Origin: Salarias fasciatus
Lineage: Eukaryota; Chordata; Actinopteri; Blenniiformes; Blenniidae
DNA: 64,000 bases
Reading direction: 5' to 3'
NCBI RefSeq assembly: GCF_902148845.1
Contig: NC_043754.1
Span: forward strand, 21,197,431 to 21,261,430
Numbering within the stretch: position 1 is the stretch's first letter; each line of letters starts with the position of its first letter. Shown here piece after piece: positions 1-11,230 of this stretch. Made by a program: the position numbers and the translations under genes. The notes under the pieces are model-generated. The model was not told the origin of the DNA. It worked only from the letters and a program-made list of their open reading frames with translations, and did no database searches.

Positions 1-1
1 G

Positions 2-382
2 GAGGAGCGGAGGAGAGACACAGACTGGGAGGAAGACGGGAGGAGGTGGAGGGAGAGAGAGGGAGAGAGGAGGAGGGAGACGGACAGAGATGGAGAGAGG
101 AGGAGGGAGATGGACAGAGATGGAGACAGGAGGAGGGAGATGGACAGAGAGGGAGATAGGAGGAGGGAGACGGACAGAGAGGGAGAGAGGAGGAGAGAGA
201 CGGACAGAGATGGAGAGAGGAGGAGGGAGACGGACAGAGATGGAGAGAGGAGGAGAGAGACGGACAGAGAGGAGAAGAGAAGAGATGACAGAAGAAGAGA
301 AGGAGAACGAGAGAGGGAGAAGGACAGAGACCACAGAGGAAGAGACAGAGAAGACAGAAGAAGAGACACAGACAGGAAGTAA
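2..382 (+). CDS. C-terminal part of an RE/RD-repeat protein (partial)
   Basis: The frame is open from the first bases of the window to a stop at 380-382. It encodes a highly charged tail built from a roughly 10-residue repeat of the type DRDGERRRET, encoded by a 30-bp purine-rich repeat (GGAGGAGGGAGACGGACAGAGA-like), and ends with a less regular Arg/Asp/Glu segment (REGERERE...DRDHRGRD). Such RE/RD tails are common in splicing-associated nuclear proteins, but the sequence gives no domain that names the gene. The 3' end is followed by UTR-like DNA with two AATAAA signals. Alternative: a non-coding purine minisatellite that happens to stay open. The frame staying open for about 380 bases with consistent charge, then a stop and poly(A) signals, favours a real terminal exon. 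Confidence 0.45.
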   Translation, partial: EERRRDTDWEEDGRRWREREGERRRETDRDGERRREMDRDGDRRREMDREGDRRRETDREGERRRETDRDGERRRETDRDGERRRETDREEKRRDDRRREGEREREKDRDHRGRDREDRRRDTDRK

Positions 383-1030
383 AAGGACACATTCCAACAT
401 TGTCGTTTTATTTTGAATCTTTAGGTTTGACATGCTGATGTAAAATGTTCAGGCTAAAGCACCAGACGGATCTCCCGTTTCTGTTGTCTCGTCGACTTGT
501 TTCATTCAAACTCCGCTCGGTGAAGTGGAGCTCATCATCATGTGTTGAACTGTAGAAATGTAAAAAGACGTCATAACAGCCTCGTATTTACCTCTGGAAA
601 GTTTCATCATTTATAATTTGTAATAAAAGATTTTCAGGAGAAACATTTGTGGTTTGTTTATTTTTTCTTAAGCATGCTGCTTCTGTTTACACACATTTGA
701 CAGTGAGTTGTCATATTATTACTTTTAAGTTGACTATGGAGTTAAAATCCTGTTATGTTTTCCAAAGAGGAAATCTGAAAGTTTTTACCCAAACTTTGTG
801 GAAAAAATCATTTCACCATCAGAGGTTTTTGTTTCTCACTTTGATTGCTTTCCAATCAATCTGCTCTTCAATTCAGTGCCTTTTTAAATCAGTTCTTTCT
901 TCTTTTCTATGTTTGCAGCACCACCAAAACAAATTCCTTGTACAGTTCACTGTATTTGGCAATAAACTTGTTTCTGATTCATATTCTGAAATATCTTGTT
1001 CTGATCCAAGTGTTTGGTTTGTTGAGTAAA
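383..1030 (+). other. Probable 3' UTR of the RE/RD-repeat gene
   Basis: AT-rich sequence directly after the stop at 382. AATAAA occurs at 622-627 and again at 961-966, each a usable poly(A) signal on the plus strand. Short open frames here have no coding character. From about 1030 to 1870 the DNA is AT-rich with A runs and I see no gene in it. Confidence 0.35.
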
Positions 1031-1877
1031 AAAAAAAAAAGAAAAAACAAAACATTTGAAGTGAAAACTGAACACTTTAGTTTCGGTGCTCAGAGCCACT
1101 GAAGGTTATTGTATAAATGGGGCTAAAAAATCCACAAAAAACTGCTTAAAATATCCTAAATTCTGAAAAGAAAAGAAAAAAAAAACTTTAATTTCTCCTT
1201 CCAGTCTTTGGAGGATCAAACCCAACAAAAATGTCTCCATAAACTACGTCACTCTTAACCGTCATGGAGGGATAACATTTGTTTAATGTGTAATTCTCTT
1301 AAGAATTCAAACTTATTTAAACTTACCTGCATGTTTTTTTTAATTCCTGCATAACTTGAGCATTTAATTTACCTGAATATTATTTTTATTGAAAAAAAAC
1401 ATCTAATCAATAAAATAACATTCTGTCAAATAAAAGAGTTTTTTTTTCTGATGTCCACTAGTAAAAAATGTAATATACTGAAACATTCTTAATGCTTTAT
1501 TTTAATAAGGTACTTTTCCCGAGATTCCTACATCAAACGTTTAGCTTTTAAAAGGTGTTTGAGTTTTTTTAACTGAAGCAACAAAACATGAACTGGCAGA
1601 GATAAAAATATCTCAGAAGAAACGCTGTCATCTGAAATCACAGTCGTTTAAAGTACAAACACATTGGTAGGAGTTCAGTTTTTTAGATTAAATTCTGTTG
1701 TTTCTAAAGTGAAACTGGCTGCTTCTCTGAGGTCAGATGTTAGAGGTCAGAGGTCAGCTGCAACCGCAGGTTCATGAATGAGAAATTAATTTTCTCTAAG
1801 TTTTGAAATAAAAGACGTTTGTTTGCTTAAAAACTGATTCCAGTTCAGTTTCCCTGAAGAGGTTTGAGCACCAGAAG

Positions 1878-1920
1878 GAGAGGAGGAGGAGGAGGAGGAG
1901 GAGGAGGAGGAGGAAGAGGA
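1878..1920. repeat. (GGA)n microsatellite
   Basis: Near-perfect trinucleotide GGA run just downstream of the 3' end of the minus-strand SIAH gene. Confidence 0.9.
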
Positions 1921-2129
1921 AGCGCTAATAGAAAGCTAAGGCTTCGGTCCCTGCAGGAGGTTTTCCAGTTGTTCTCTGAGTTTTGAGGAGGAACACTGAC
2001 GAGGAGAAAGGAGGAGCGTTGAAGTTCGTCCTCCTCCTACGTAGAAACATCTGAATATCTTCAAAGTTTGGTTCGAAACTCTTAAACAGCATCATGGCGT
2101 CCGCCGCGGTGCAAGCGTGCAGCGGAAGC

Positions 2130-2830
2130 TCAGCACATAGAAATGGTGACGTTGATGCCCAGGTTCCCGTCGTCCGCGAACAGCTGGGCAACAGTGGAAT
2201 CGAACACCAGGCAGTCACCGTCCAGGATGGCGGCGGCCACACCATCGTGGATGGAGCGCGGCGCCGCCTCCCACGTGAGGCGGCGGCGGTGGCGGCCGCT
2301 GAGCTGCAGGCGGTAGGCGAAGGCGTCGGCCTGCTCTCGAGTTCCGATGAGAAGAACAACGGCGAAGAACTGCTGGTGACCCTCCAAGTGCTGCTGCTTC
2401 TCCAGGACCAGCAGGAAGTTCTCACTGAAGCACGACTGCAACATCAGCCAGTCCACTGCACCACGGACGCCAATGTTCGAGGCCAGGAACACCACATCCT
2501 CCCCCTACACACAAACACACACACACACACATTTCTGAGGCCCCGTCTGTATAGTATTTTCTTTCAGTTTTTCAGGATTGTTTGCGAGATTTCAGTCGTG
2601 AAGACTGAGGATTTCTCACGGTTCGATTCCTTGGTGATGTGCTGTGCAGAGCTAACCTGCAGTGTGGTGATGGACTTGTGTGTGTGTCTCAGGTGCGGCA
2701 CGACGGCCTCCAGCGTGCCGTGCCACTGACAGGACGCACCGGGACACGGACACGAGCACGGCCCAGACTCGCACACGTCCGACTCGACGGTCTCAGAGTG
2801 GCGCTGCGACGGCACGCAGGCCGAAGAGCA
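2130..2830 (-). CDS. SIAH-family E3 ubiquitin ligase, C-terminal exons
   Basis: Two minus-strand exons join in phase 0. Exon 2830-2657 (58 codons) carries the SIAH zinc-finger segment with [19 protein letters not shown] and ITTLQ; its donor is CAG|GTTAGC. Exon 2504-2130 begins with GED after a TGTAG acceptor and carries the substrate-binding TRAF-like domain ([46 protein letters not shown]) and the family's typical end [11 protein letters not shown] before the stop. SIAH proteins are RING ligases that bind degron peptides through this C-terminal domain and send targets to the proteasome. The sequence resembles SIAH1/SIAH2 rather than SIAH3. The RING domain expected in the N-terminal part is not visible. 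A well-spliced upstream exon candidate at 3338-3134 (TTTTGCAG acceptor, GTGAGT donor, phase 0 end) does not read as a RING in any frame, so the 5' part of the gene is unresolved. Confidence 0.85.
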
Positions 2831-3133
2831 CTGAGGAAGAGGAGGAGACACAAAGAGGAGTCAACAACAATAAAGACACAAAGAAGGAGTCAACAACAGT
2901 AAATACACAAACGAGGTCAACAATAAATGTATAGCAACGAACAATACAAATATATAAACAACCGTAAACAATGTCATACACAATGAATACATTAACAAGT
3001 GTAACCTGTACACACCAACAATGGTAGACATCGACAGCACAGACACACAACAACAGTAAACATCAATAACAGAAACACAAAAACACAAAACTGTAACCAT
3101 CAGCACAAACACAAAATAGAAAGCAGGACTCAC

Positions 3134-3338
3134 CTGGCTCCCCAGAAGCGGTTCGGTGCGTCCGACCGGTCGTTGTGGTCTGTCCCTGAACTCTGACCCC
3201 TGTGTGTGGTGGGCGGTGGCGGTCAGTGCTGCGGCGCCGCTGGAGGCTACCCCATGATGGCGATGCCAGCCCAGCAGGCAGCGCCACTGAGCCAGCTCCC
3301 TGAGGAGCGGCAGGCAGGAGGCCGGACACAGCATGGAG
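3134..3338 (-). other. Candidate upstream exon of the SIAH-like gene
   Basis: Flanked on the minus strand by a strong acceptor (TTTTGCAG, AG at 3340-3339) and a consensus donor (CAG|GTGAGT from 3133). The 205-bp segment stays open in the phase that would join exon 2830-2657, giving a Cys/Leu/Ala-rich peptide without the CxxC...CxH pattern of a SIAH RING. It could be a non-RING 5' exon, an untranslated exon or a chance pair of splice signals. Confidence 0.3.
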
Positions 3339-3359
3339 CTGCAAAACAGTCAATTCATC

Positions 3360-4240
3360 GATCAGTCAACTTTACCAGCCAACTAACCAACCAAACAACC
3401 TAATGATAAATAAACCAACCAACCTACCAACCAACCAACCTACCAAACAATCAACCAAACAACCATCCAACCAACCAACCAACCTACCGAACAATCAACC
3501 AACCAACCAACCAACCAACCAAAGAACCTAATGATTAATGAACTAACCAACCTACCCACCAACCAATCAACCTACTGAGCAATCAACCAACCGACCATCC
3601 AACCAACCAACCTACTGAACAATCAACCAACCAACCATCCAACCTACTAACCAATCAACCGACTAACCAACCAACCAAAGAACCTAATGATTAATGAACT
3701 AACCAACCTACCCACCAACCAATCAATCTACCGAACAATCAACCAGCTATCCAACCAACCAACCAACCAACCCACTGGCTTTCCGACCAATCACTGAACC
3801 AACACACTTAAACTAACCAACCAACCAACCAACCAACCGACCAACACACTGACCAACCAACCAACCAACCAACCAACACACTGACCAACCGGCTGACTGA
3901 CTGATCAATGAACCAACACAATAACCAACTGACCAACCAGTCAAACCACCAACTGACTGACCAAACCACCAACCAGTCCACCAACTGACCAATCAACCAA
4001 CCAAGTACCTGCCATTCAACCCATCGATCAACAAACGAACAAACCAACCGACCCACCGACCCACCGACTGACCAACCAATCAACCAACCACCTCACAGAC
4101 CAACCCACCTTCCGACCAAACAAATGACCAAACAACCCACCGGCCAACCAGCCAACTGACCAAACAACCAACCAAACAACCAGTTGACAAACTGGCCAAC
4201 CGACTAACCCACCGACCAATCCTCCAACCAACCAATTTAG
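3360..4240. repeat. Decayed (AACC)n tetranucleotide array
   Basis: About 880 bp of AACC/AACCAACT units with frequent substitutions (AACCTACC, CAATCAACC, GACCAACC) and some higher-order copying: the block with AAAGAACCTAATGATTAATGAACTAACC recurs near 3525 and 3680. The reverse strand reads W/V/L/G-rich in several frames, which is a by-product of the repeat. From 4240 to 4650 the DNA is unique AT-rich sequence with no gene seen. Confidence 0.9.
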
Positions 4241-4734
4241 ACATTTCTGTGCCATAATTTGAAAACTGGGAGCAATGCTGGAAACAAAACAGTGGTACCC
4301 TCATAACTCATAACCAAATCAGTAGTTGATTGCGTAAATGACATTTGAAATTCATCTGTCTTACATGTTAAACTATTCAAATGTCGAACTTTTTGGCATA
4401 TTGATCTGTTTACATGTCAGACTGTTTACATGCTAATTTCTTTTTAGGTATTTACCTTTTTATATTTCAAACTGCATTTGTGTTAAATTGTCAATGTAAT
4501 ATAGATTAGAAAATCCTGCCATGAAAGCAGGAATGTGTTGGATCCAGAGAAAAGCTTCAGCATCCATGATGGAAACAAACACCGACCAATCACATCACCC
4601 CATCGACACAAACAGCAGAACATCAAAACATCTGTAGCAAACAATCAAATCAGTGGCTAAAGACATCCAGTGTGTCAGTCACCGATTCCCTGTGGACCGA
4701 CCTGCTCGCCTCGGCTGGAGCTCCACCGCCGCTC

Positions 4735-5314
<580 letters not shown>

Positions 5315-5396
5315 GGTGCACACGTACATGTATGTGAATTGTGGGGGCGGGGATAAAGAAACCTGATCGAGGCAGAGGGAACATAAAAGGAGGATC

Positions 5397-5446
5397 TCCT
5401 CCTCCTCCTCCTCCTCCTCCTCCTCCTCCTGCTGCTGCTGCTGCTG
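5397..5446. repeat. (CTC)n then (CTG)n microsatellite
   Basis: Ten or so CTC units run directly into five CTG units; a compound trinucleotide tract. Confidence 0.9.
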
Positions 5447-5454
5447 GGTTTTCT

Positions 5455-5520
5455 CAATTGAAGTGCTCTGAGATGGCATGTTGTCATTGGCACTGTATAA
5501 ATAAACTGAATCCTTTGACA
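5455..5520 (+). repeat. Fragment of a fish LINE/SINE 3' tail
   Basis: The stretch with AAGTGCTCTGAGATG and CACTGTATAAATAAACTGAAT matches in pattern the very common teleost interspersed-repeat tail (aagtgctttgagatgac...tataaataaaattgaat). Only the last ~65 bp are present. Confidence 0.45.
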
Positions 5521-8500
5521 CATTTTTTTGAAGACCTCAGATTTTTTGGGGGCTGAGATGAAAATCAGAGCTTGTGTTTTCACTGAGGAGTCTGACATAT
5601 CAAATCATGAGTATTAATAAGAAAAATCATATCAAATGATGTGAACAATCTTTAAAATCCACCCCTTTCTTTCTGAATTTAAATTTTCTGAATTAGTGAC
5701 AGCTGAGTAGACAATCAGAACTGGAAGCAGAACAATCATTCCATCTCAATGAACATATTCTTGGAGTGCTGAAGTTTTATCTCCATCACTAATTACTACA
5801 CTTGTTTTGTTCAACTAATAATCAAGGGACCAGAACAGATTGAAGCACCAGCGCGGGAAGGTGGGTGCTGCCGGGGCTGCAGCCCCCCCTGGTGGCGGCT
5901 GCCAGCAGGAGCACCTTACATTAGCCTTGACTCTAAACTTAATTAAAAAAAAGAACTATAAAAATATACAAAAAAAAATGTGGAATGGATTTACACAGAG
6001 CTGTGGGGACATGTGGAAAAATCTATTTTAAAGAAATTAAATTTAAATTGTTTGTTGGGGAGACTCCTCCCTCACCCGGAAGCAGCTTCTTTGCAATCAA
6101 ACAATGATGGGAGACAGCAAGCAGACGAGAATTTTGGATTTTTTCACAGGCAATACTTCCAAAAAATCAAAAATCGAATGTTCCCGAGGATGACAAAGGT
6201 AAAAAAAAAAACAAAAAAAAAAAAACAACAACAACATTGTGGCAGCTGAAACTGAAGTCACGTCAGCTAGCAGCTTAGCCGAACTCTCTCCTCAGAAGAC
6301 AACACCTGACTGTTTTTTTGCATCTTCAGCACCAAGGACAGCGCTTAAAATGGCTGCTGTGAAAGTGTTTTTGTTCTCGTCTGTTCTTGTCTTACGGTGA
6401 ATTGCTGCAGACCACCTTATGGAGAAAAAAATGTAATAATATGTGAATTTGTTAGAATTTTTAATGTTTCTTGGTGTATATCATTTGGCTTCCAGCCAGT
6501 AGCCTGAGTGGTGATGGCTATACAGCAGGGGGAAAAACACAATGACGTCATTCCTTCATTCATTCATGGCAGCCCTCTCTACTTAAAACACCTGCCCACG
6601 TGCCTGGATCAAAGAGACAACATTCAAAAAGTTTAAAATGCAAAACAATGAATCAGGGGTTCAAACTGCTGTTATAAATGAAATAATGTTGTCAACCAGC
6701 CAAATAAAAATAACCAAATGTGAAGCACTCAGAGGTGAACCTTGAGGAACACCAGATGTGACGATTGCTCTTCAGATGTTATCAGCTGGATGTGTCACGT
6801 TTCATCTCCAACTTTAGAATTAAACCAGCTTTACCTGAGGAGTGGTTGGATTACAAACATGACAAAAGCTTCGGTTATTACATATGAGTCACCTTTCAGT
6901 CTTTAATTTGCTTTTCAAAGGCATTCAGAAATGACAAAACAGGCATGGCTGGGGTTGCTTTGTTGATTGGTTGGTTTGTTGGTCGATTGTTTGGTTTATT
7001 TGCTTGCTTGGTTGATTGGTTGAATGGTTGATTGGTTTGATTTTTTTTGGTTGGTTGGTTGTTTGGTTGGTTGGTTGGTTTCTTACAACAGGAGTAGAAA
7101 CTGGAATAGACAGAAATATTAAGGTTATTGACAAAAACGTCAGCATCAGTAATCAGCAGTGGACGTCTGAGTGCGAGTGTGGTGGAGTGAGGATGTGGCG
7201 AGCTGAAAGACGAGCGAACAGAAGGCTGGATCATGGAAAAGAGGGCTCCAATAGAAATGCTACACCCTGGTGTAGTTCATCCGTCAAAAACATTTTTCTT
7301 CCTCAAAGAGTGAGAAACAGGAAAGAAGCCACGTGAGCACACCCACAGTGTGTGGGGAGACGTCACAGTGAAGATCAACACAGCACACACAAACACGCTG
7401 ATATCCTGAGAGATGTTATTGAAACCTTAAATCTGTACATTATAAGTAGGATAAAACATAATGTGACCTACATTAGCTGCCCAGTAGTACAGGTGGAAAT
7501 GATGCAGGCCCCTTCCTGAGCCTCAGTGTTCTGAGGATGGAGCTTCCTCAGTGGACACACTGTCCTTCAGACATCTGTAAAAGTCAGTAGGTCCAGTGAA
7601 AACAAACAAAAAAGTATTCACTCTCCTTGACCAAACTTTCATGGACGAATAACTAACTGCAGTGGCTTATCTTTACCATGGAGTAGAATGTTTCTAAATG
7701 ACAGGAATGCAACCACTCCACTCAAACATGGGTGTAGTTTTGTTTCTCTGCTACGTGGAGAAGAAGAGACCAGACTCAGCGTGGGCAGCTCAGCAGCTCC
7801 GAACCCTCATCGTGGGCGGTCAGTCCACTGCGACCGTCTGTGCAGCGCTCACTGAGCGCTCATGTAACTCTCAAACACATCTGCAAGTAAGTTATTCTAA
7901 AATGAGCTGTAATGGGGGATAGAAAATAATACTTTTCTGATGGTTGTTTTGTCACTGAGCAGACCCCCCAAAATTACTAATAAGTACAGAAAACATAATT
8001 TTATTACTAGGATCATGATTTAATCGTATTAAAAACAAATTGATTCAATGCCTATTGTTTTACACTTTCTTCAAAGTGATTAATTTCTCTGTTGAACCTG
8101 CTGCACTTCTTGGGTTCTGACTCCACCTGGTGGAAAATACAGGTTTCACAACAGGCTCCCTCCTCCTCCTCCTCCTCTTCCTCCTCTTCCTCCTCCTCCT
8201 CATTGGCACACTCAGTAAACCAAAAGGTGAGCAGTTTTTAGCAGAGAGCCTCAACTCATCTATGAAATATGTGAAATAAACACTTGATAACACTTGATCT
8301 GCACATGCTAAGTAGATGGACAATAGCAACACTTAGCTCCAGCGTGTCAAAACTCCCAGTCCACGTTCTCCTGGAGCCAGTTGGTTTTAGAGTTGACAGT
8401 CTAACTACATCATTTCAAGTGTTTCTGCTGTTTCCCTGCAACCGGGCGTCATTTTCAAAACGTTGCCACGTAAATATGGAACGTTTCTGAGATGCAAGAG

Positions 8501-9290
8501 TAAGAAACTACGCATTTCAAGTCACACACTGTCGTGTAAATGTTGTCTTAAACCAGTGCTACATTTCACCAACTATCATTGCAACTCTTCACTGACTTTG
8601 AGCTAATCACAGTGTTTAGCAGTCAAAACTGTGGGAAACTGTCGTCCTGTTGGATTTTACTGTCTTTCCTTCAGCTTGTGCTCTGTTATACATCAGTCTG
8701 CATTCTTCAGCCGGCCTCAGAGAACAGGCTTTTCCTCTCATATCCAGGAGGAGTGTGGAGACAAGTGAGTGTCCCAGCTCAATTAACCTTGAGAAGCCTT
8801 TACGTTTGTTCCGCTAAAGTAAAGAGACGAGGAGCGGAGCCAGATGGAGGTGCGAGGCCCAACTGGATGCTGTTGCTGCCTCCAACCGTCTGCCTCATAA
8901 CTACCCAAACACTGTTTTCAGTCTAAACACTAGAGAACAAACACAACAGGTAAAGCTAAGATTTTATGTGGGCCTTTCTGTAGCATGCTATTGCTGGTTA
9001 CCACTGCTATGGATACGGGATAATATCAGTGCGAAATCTTTCATTTTTCTATCATTAGAAGTTAAAAACAAAAGAAGAAGAAAGTCCCTCTCAACCAATC
9101 TGAGCGCAGCATGAAGAGACAATAAGCAGGGCAGTTTGAGAGCGACGTGAGGACGTTTGGAGGAGATTAACGGATTAGACGGAATAAAAAATTGAAGTCA
9201 GAGGGTCAAAATCCAAACAGGAGCTTTTCTTTTCAACTCCATTCAGACCGCTCACTGAAGCTGATTGTCTCCCCCCTGAGGTGTTTTTCA
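5521..9290. other. Intergenic DNA without a recognisable gene
   Basis: I see no supported coding region. Contents: A-rich runs at 6200-6230, a TTGG-type imperfect repeat at 6955-7082, a GAGG/TCC-type tract at about 8155-8205, and scattered AT-rich DNA. Short open frames (for example 7698-7922 and 8579-8926) lack splice partners, domains or compositional support. Confidence 0.5.
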
Positions 9291-9299
9291 ACACTTTGG

Positions 9300-10090
9300 A
9301 TGATTCTCTGACATTCTAGATCTCCTAAACTGATCCCACTTTTAAACCCTCATGCTTTAGAACTGGATGTTCTCGACATTTCTTCTATTCCAGAACATTC
9401 TGGGACCTCTGACGTCTTTAATCCACCGAGCCGAACGTTTTATAAGTCATATTCTAGAAGTCTGTCACATTCCAGATCCACAACTGTATCTGAATTCCTC
9501 AGTTTTGACAACAAAGTTGTGACAACTCTCACATTCTAAAGCCCTGATGTTTGACACCTTTGACATGCTACCTTCCCAATATAACACTCACAAACTCTAG
9601 AACCCACTAGGATTTCAGGAGTCCCTCAAATGGAATATGAGAATAATAAAATATGGGAGATTTCAAGAATGTGAGGCATCTCTGGAACACAGCACTTACA
9701 TAATCCTTTCACATACTGGAACAATCAGATTCAAGAAGACTATGACATTCTAGAACTGTCACTGTCGAGATTTCTCTCATCCTTCAGACCACCACACATT
9801 CAGAAACTCAAATTTTAGAATTTTTTCGCCCACTTGAACACTCACATTGTTGAAGTCTCACATCTTAGAACTCTCAAAGCCCTTTTCACATTTTCTTATT
9901 CTTTCTAGTCTATTCATATTTTATAATGAATGCCTCCTGGGTGACATAAACCTACCGTGTATCCTACACGGATGAATGGAATGTTACATTCTTGAACTAT
10001 TATAATCAGGAATTGTGATGCATGCAATCTAATACTGATTTGCAGTTTCCCACATTATTAAAACCCCCTCTTACATTTTAGAGGTATATT
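9300..10090. repeat. Degenerate array of ACATTCTAGAACT-like words
   Basis: A word close to ACATTCTAGAACTC recurs about a dozen times at irregular 25-80 bp spacing, for example at 9311, 9355, 9391, 9445, 9528, 9590, 9717, 9746, 9798, 9843, 9990 and 10072. The core is the palindrome TTCTAGAA or a one-base variant. It reads as a strongly decayed tandem repeat; no coding potential. Confidence 0.5.
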
Positions 10091-10382
10091 TATTATCATC
10101 ATGGAAATTTATGTGAATAAAGAAGTTTGAGAAACAGATCTGTGGAGGTTTTATTTTTCGTCTTTGCAGCAAAGGAGAAGTTACATCTGAGGATTCCTCA
10201 GTCAGTCTTCCAGAGTATTACAATCAGCTTTTGTAGACAAACCAGGTGGATTCTTTTATCACTGGTAGCGCTTGGTGGTCCTTATAAGGCGTTGTTTTTC
10301 TAACTCGAACAGAATTTCTGAAGGGTAAACGAAATCACTCTTATCAGCCAGCTTCTGCATGCCATAAGAGCATCACACCAGT

Positions 10383-10428
10383 CTCTCTCCCTCTCTCTCT
10401 CTCTCCCTCCCTCTCTCCCTCTGCCTCT
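10383..10428. repeat. (CT)n-rich tract upstream of chrna10-like exon 1
   Basis: Pyrimidine-only tract of CTCTCC units ending about 75 bp upstream of the start codon at 10502. It lies in the 5' UTR or proximal promoter region of the receptor gene. Confidence 0.7.
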
Positions 10429-10501
10429 CCAATGTGTGGTCACTTCACTCTGGTCCATTGAAGCAAATTAATCTGGGATTGAGACCTGGAATCGAACCGT
10501 G

Positions 10502-10963
10502 ATGAAGCTCCTGTGCGGTGGATCCATGACGTCCCTCTTGCTCTTCTGCTCCATACCAGGTAAACCACTACTGATCCCACCTCAGCTGCTTTTTTATTAC
10601 CTCTGTCTCAATAAACTGTATCCTGTAACTCAAGTCAGTCTTCTTTAAAGATTATCCAGGTTTGTAGATTAAAAAATAAATAAATTAAATTCTGACATGG
10701 TAACTAATTGTTCTGGTACAACAAGATGTGTTTCATCATTTTGTCTGAGTTGAGTGAGAAAACCGACTCATCAGGGTTGAATTGAATTATCATCCATTTT
10801 AAGCAAGTAATTTTTTTTTTAATGATTTTTTTCCAGGATGTCAAAAGATTAAACTAATATTGAGAAAAATCATCTCAAAACAGCTTGTTCAGTTTGATAT
10901 TAAATAATAAAACAAAATTTTGTGATTTTCGCTGAAATACTTCAGTTAAAGGTTCAGTATATT

Positions 10964-11027
<64 letters not shown>

Positions 11028-11197
11028 TGTGTGTGCATGTGCATGTGTGTGTGTTTTACATCAGAGGCAGACAATCTGAAGCTGAAGGATTTATGGATAA
11101 TCTCTCACACAGTTTATCAGATTCAGGAATATTTCTGCCTCTGAGCGATAAGAAAAGAAAGCAGCTCGATCATTTTGGTCGTATCTCAGTCAGTGAG

Positions 11198-11230
<33 letters not shown>

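Noticed and set aside
3808-4304. Open frames rich in W, V, L, G on the minus strand
   Set aside because: They are translations of the AACC tetranucleotide array; every frame stays open for the same reason.
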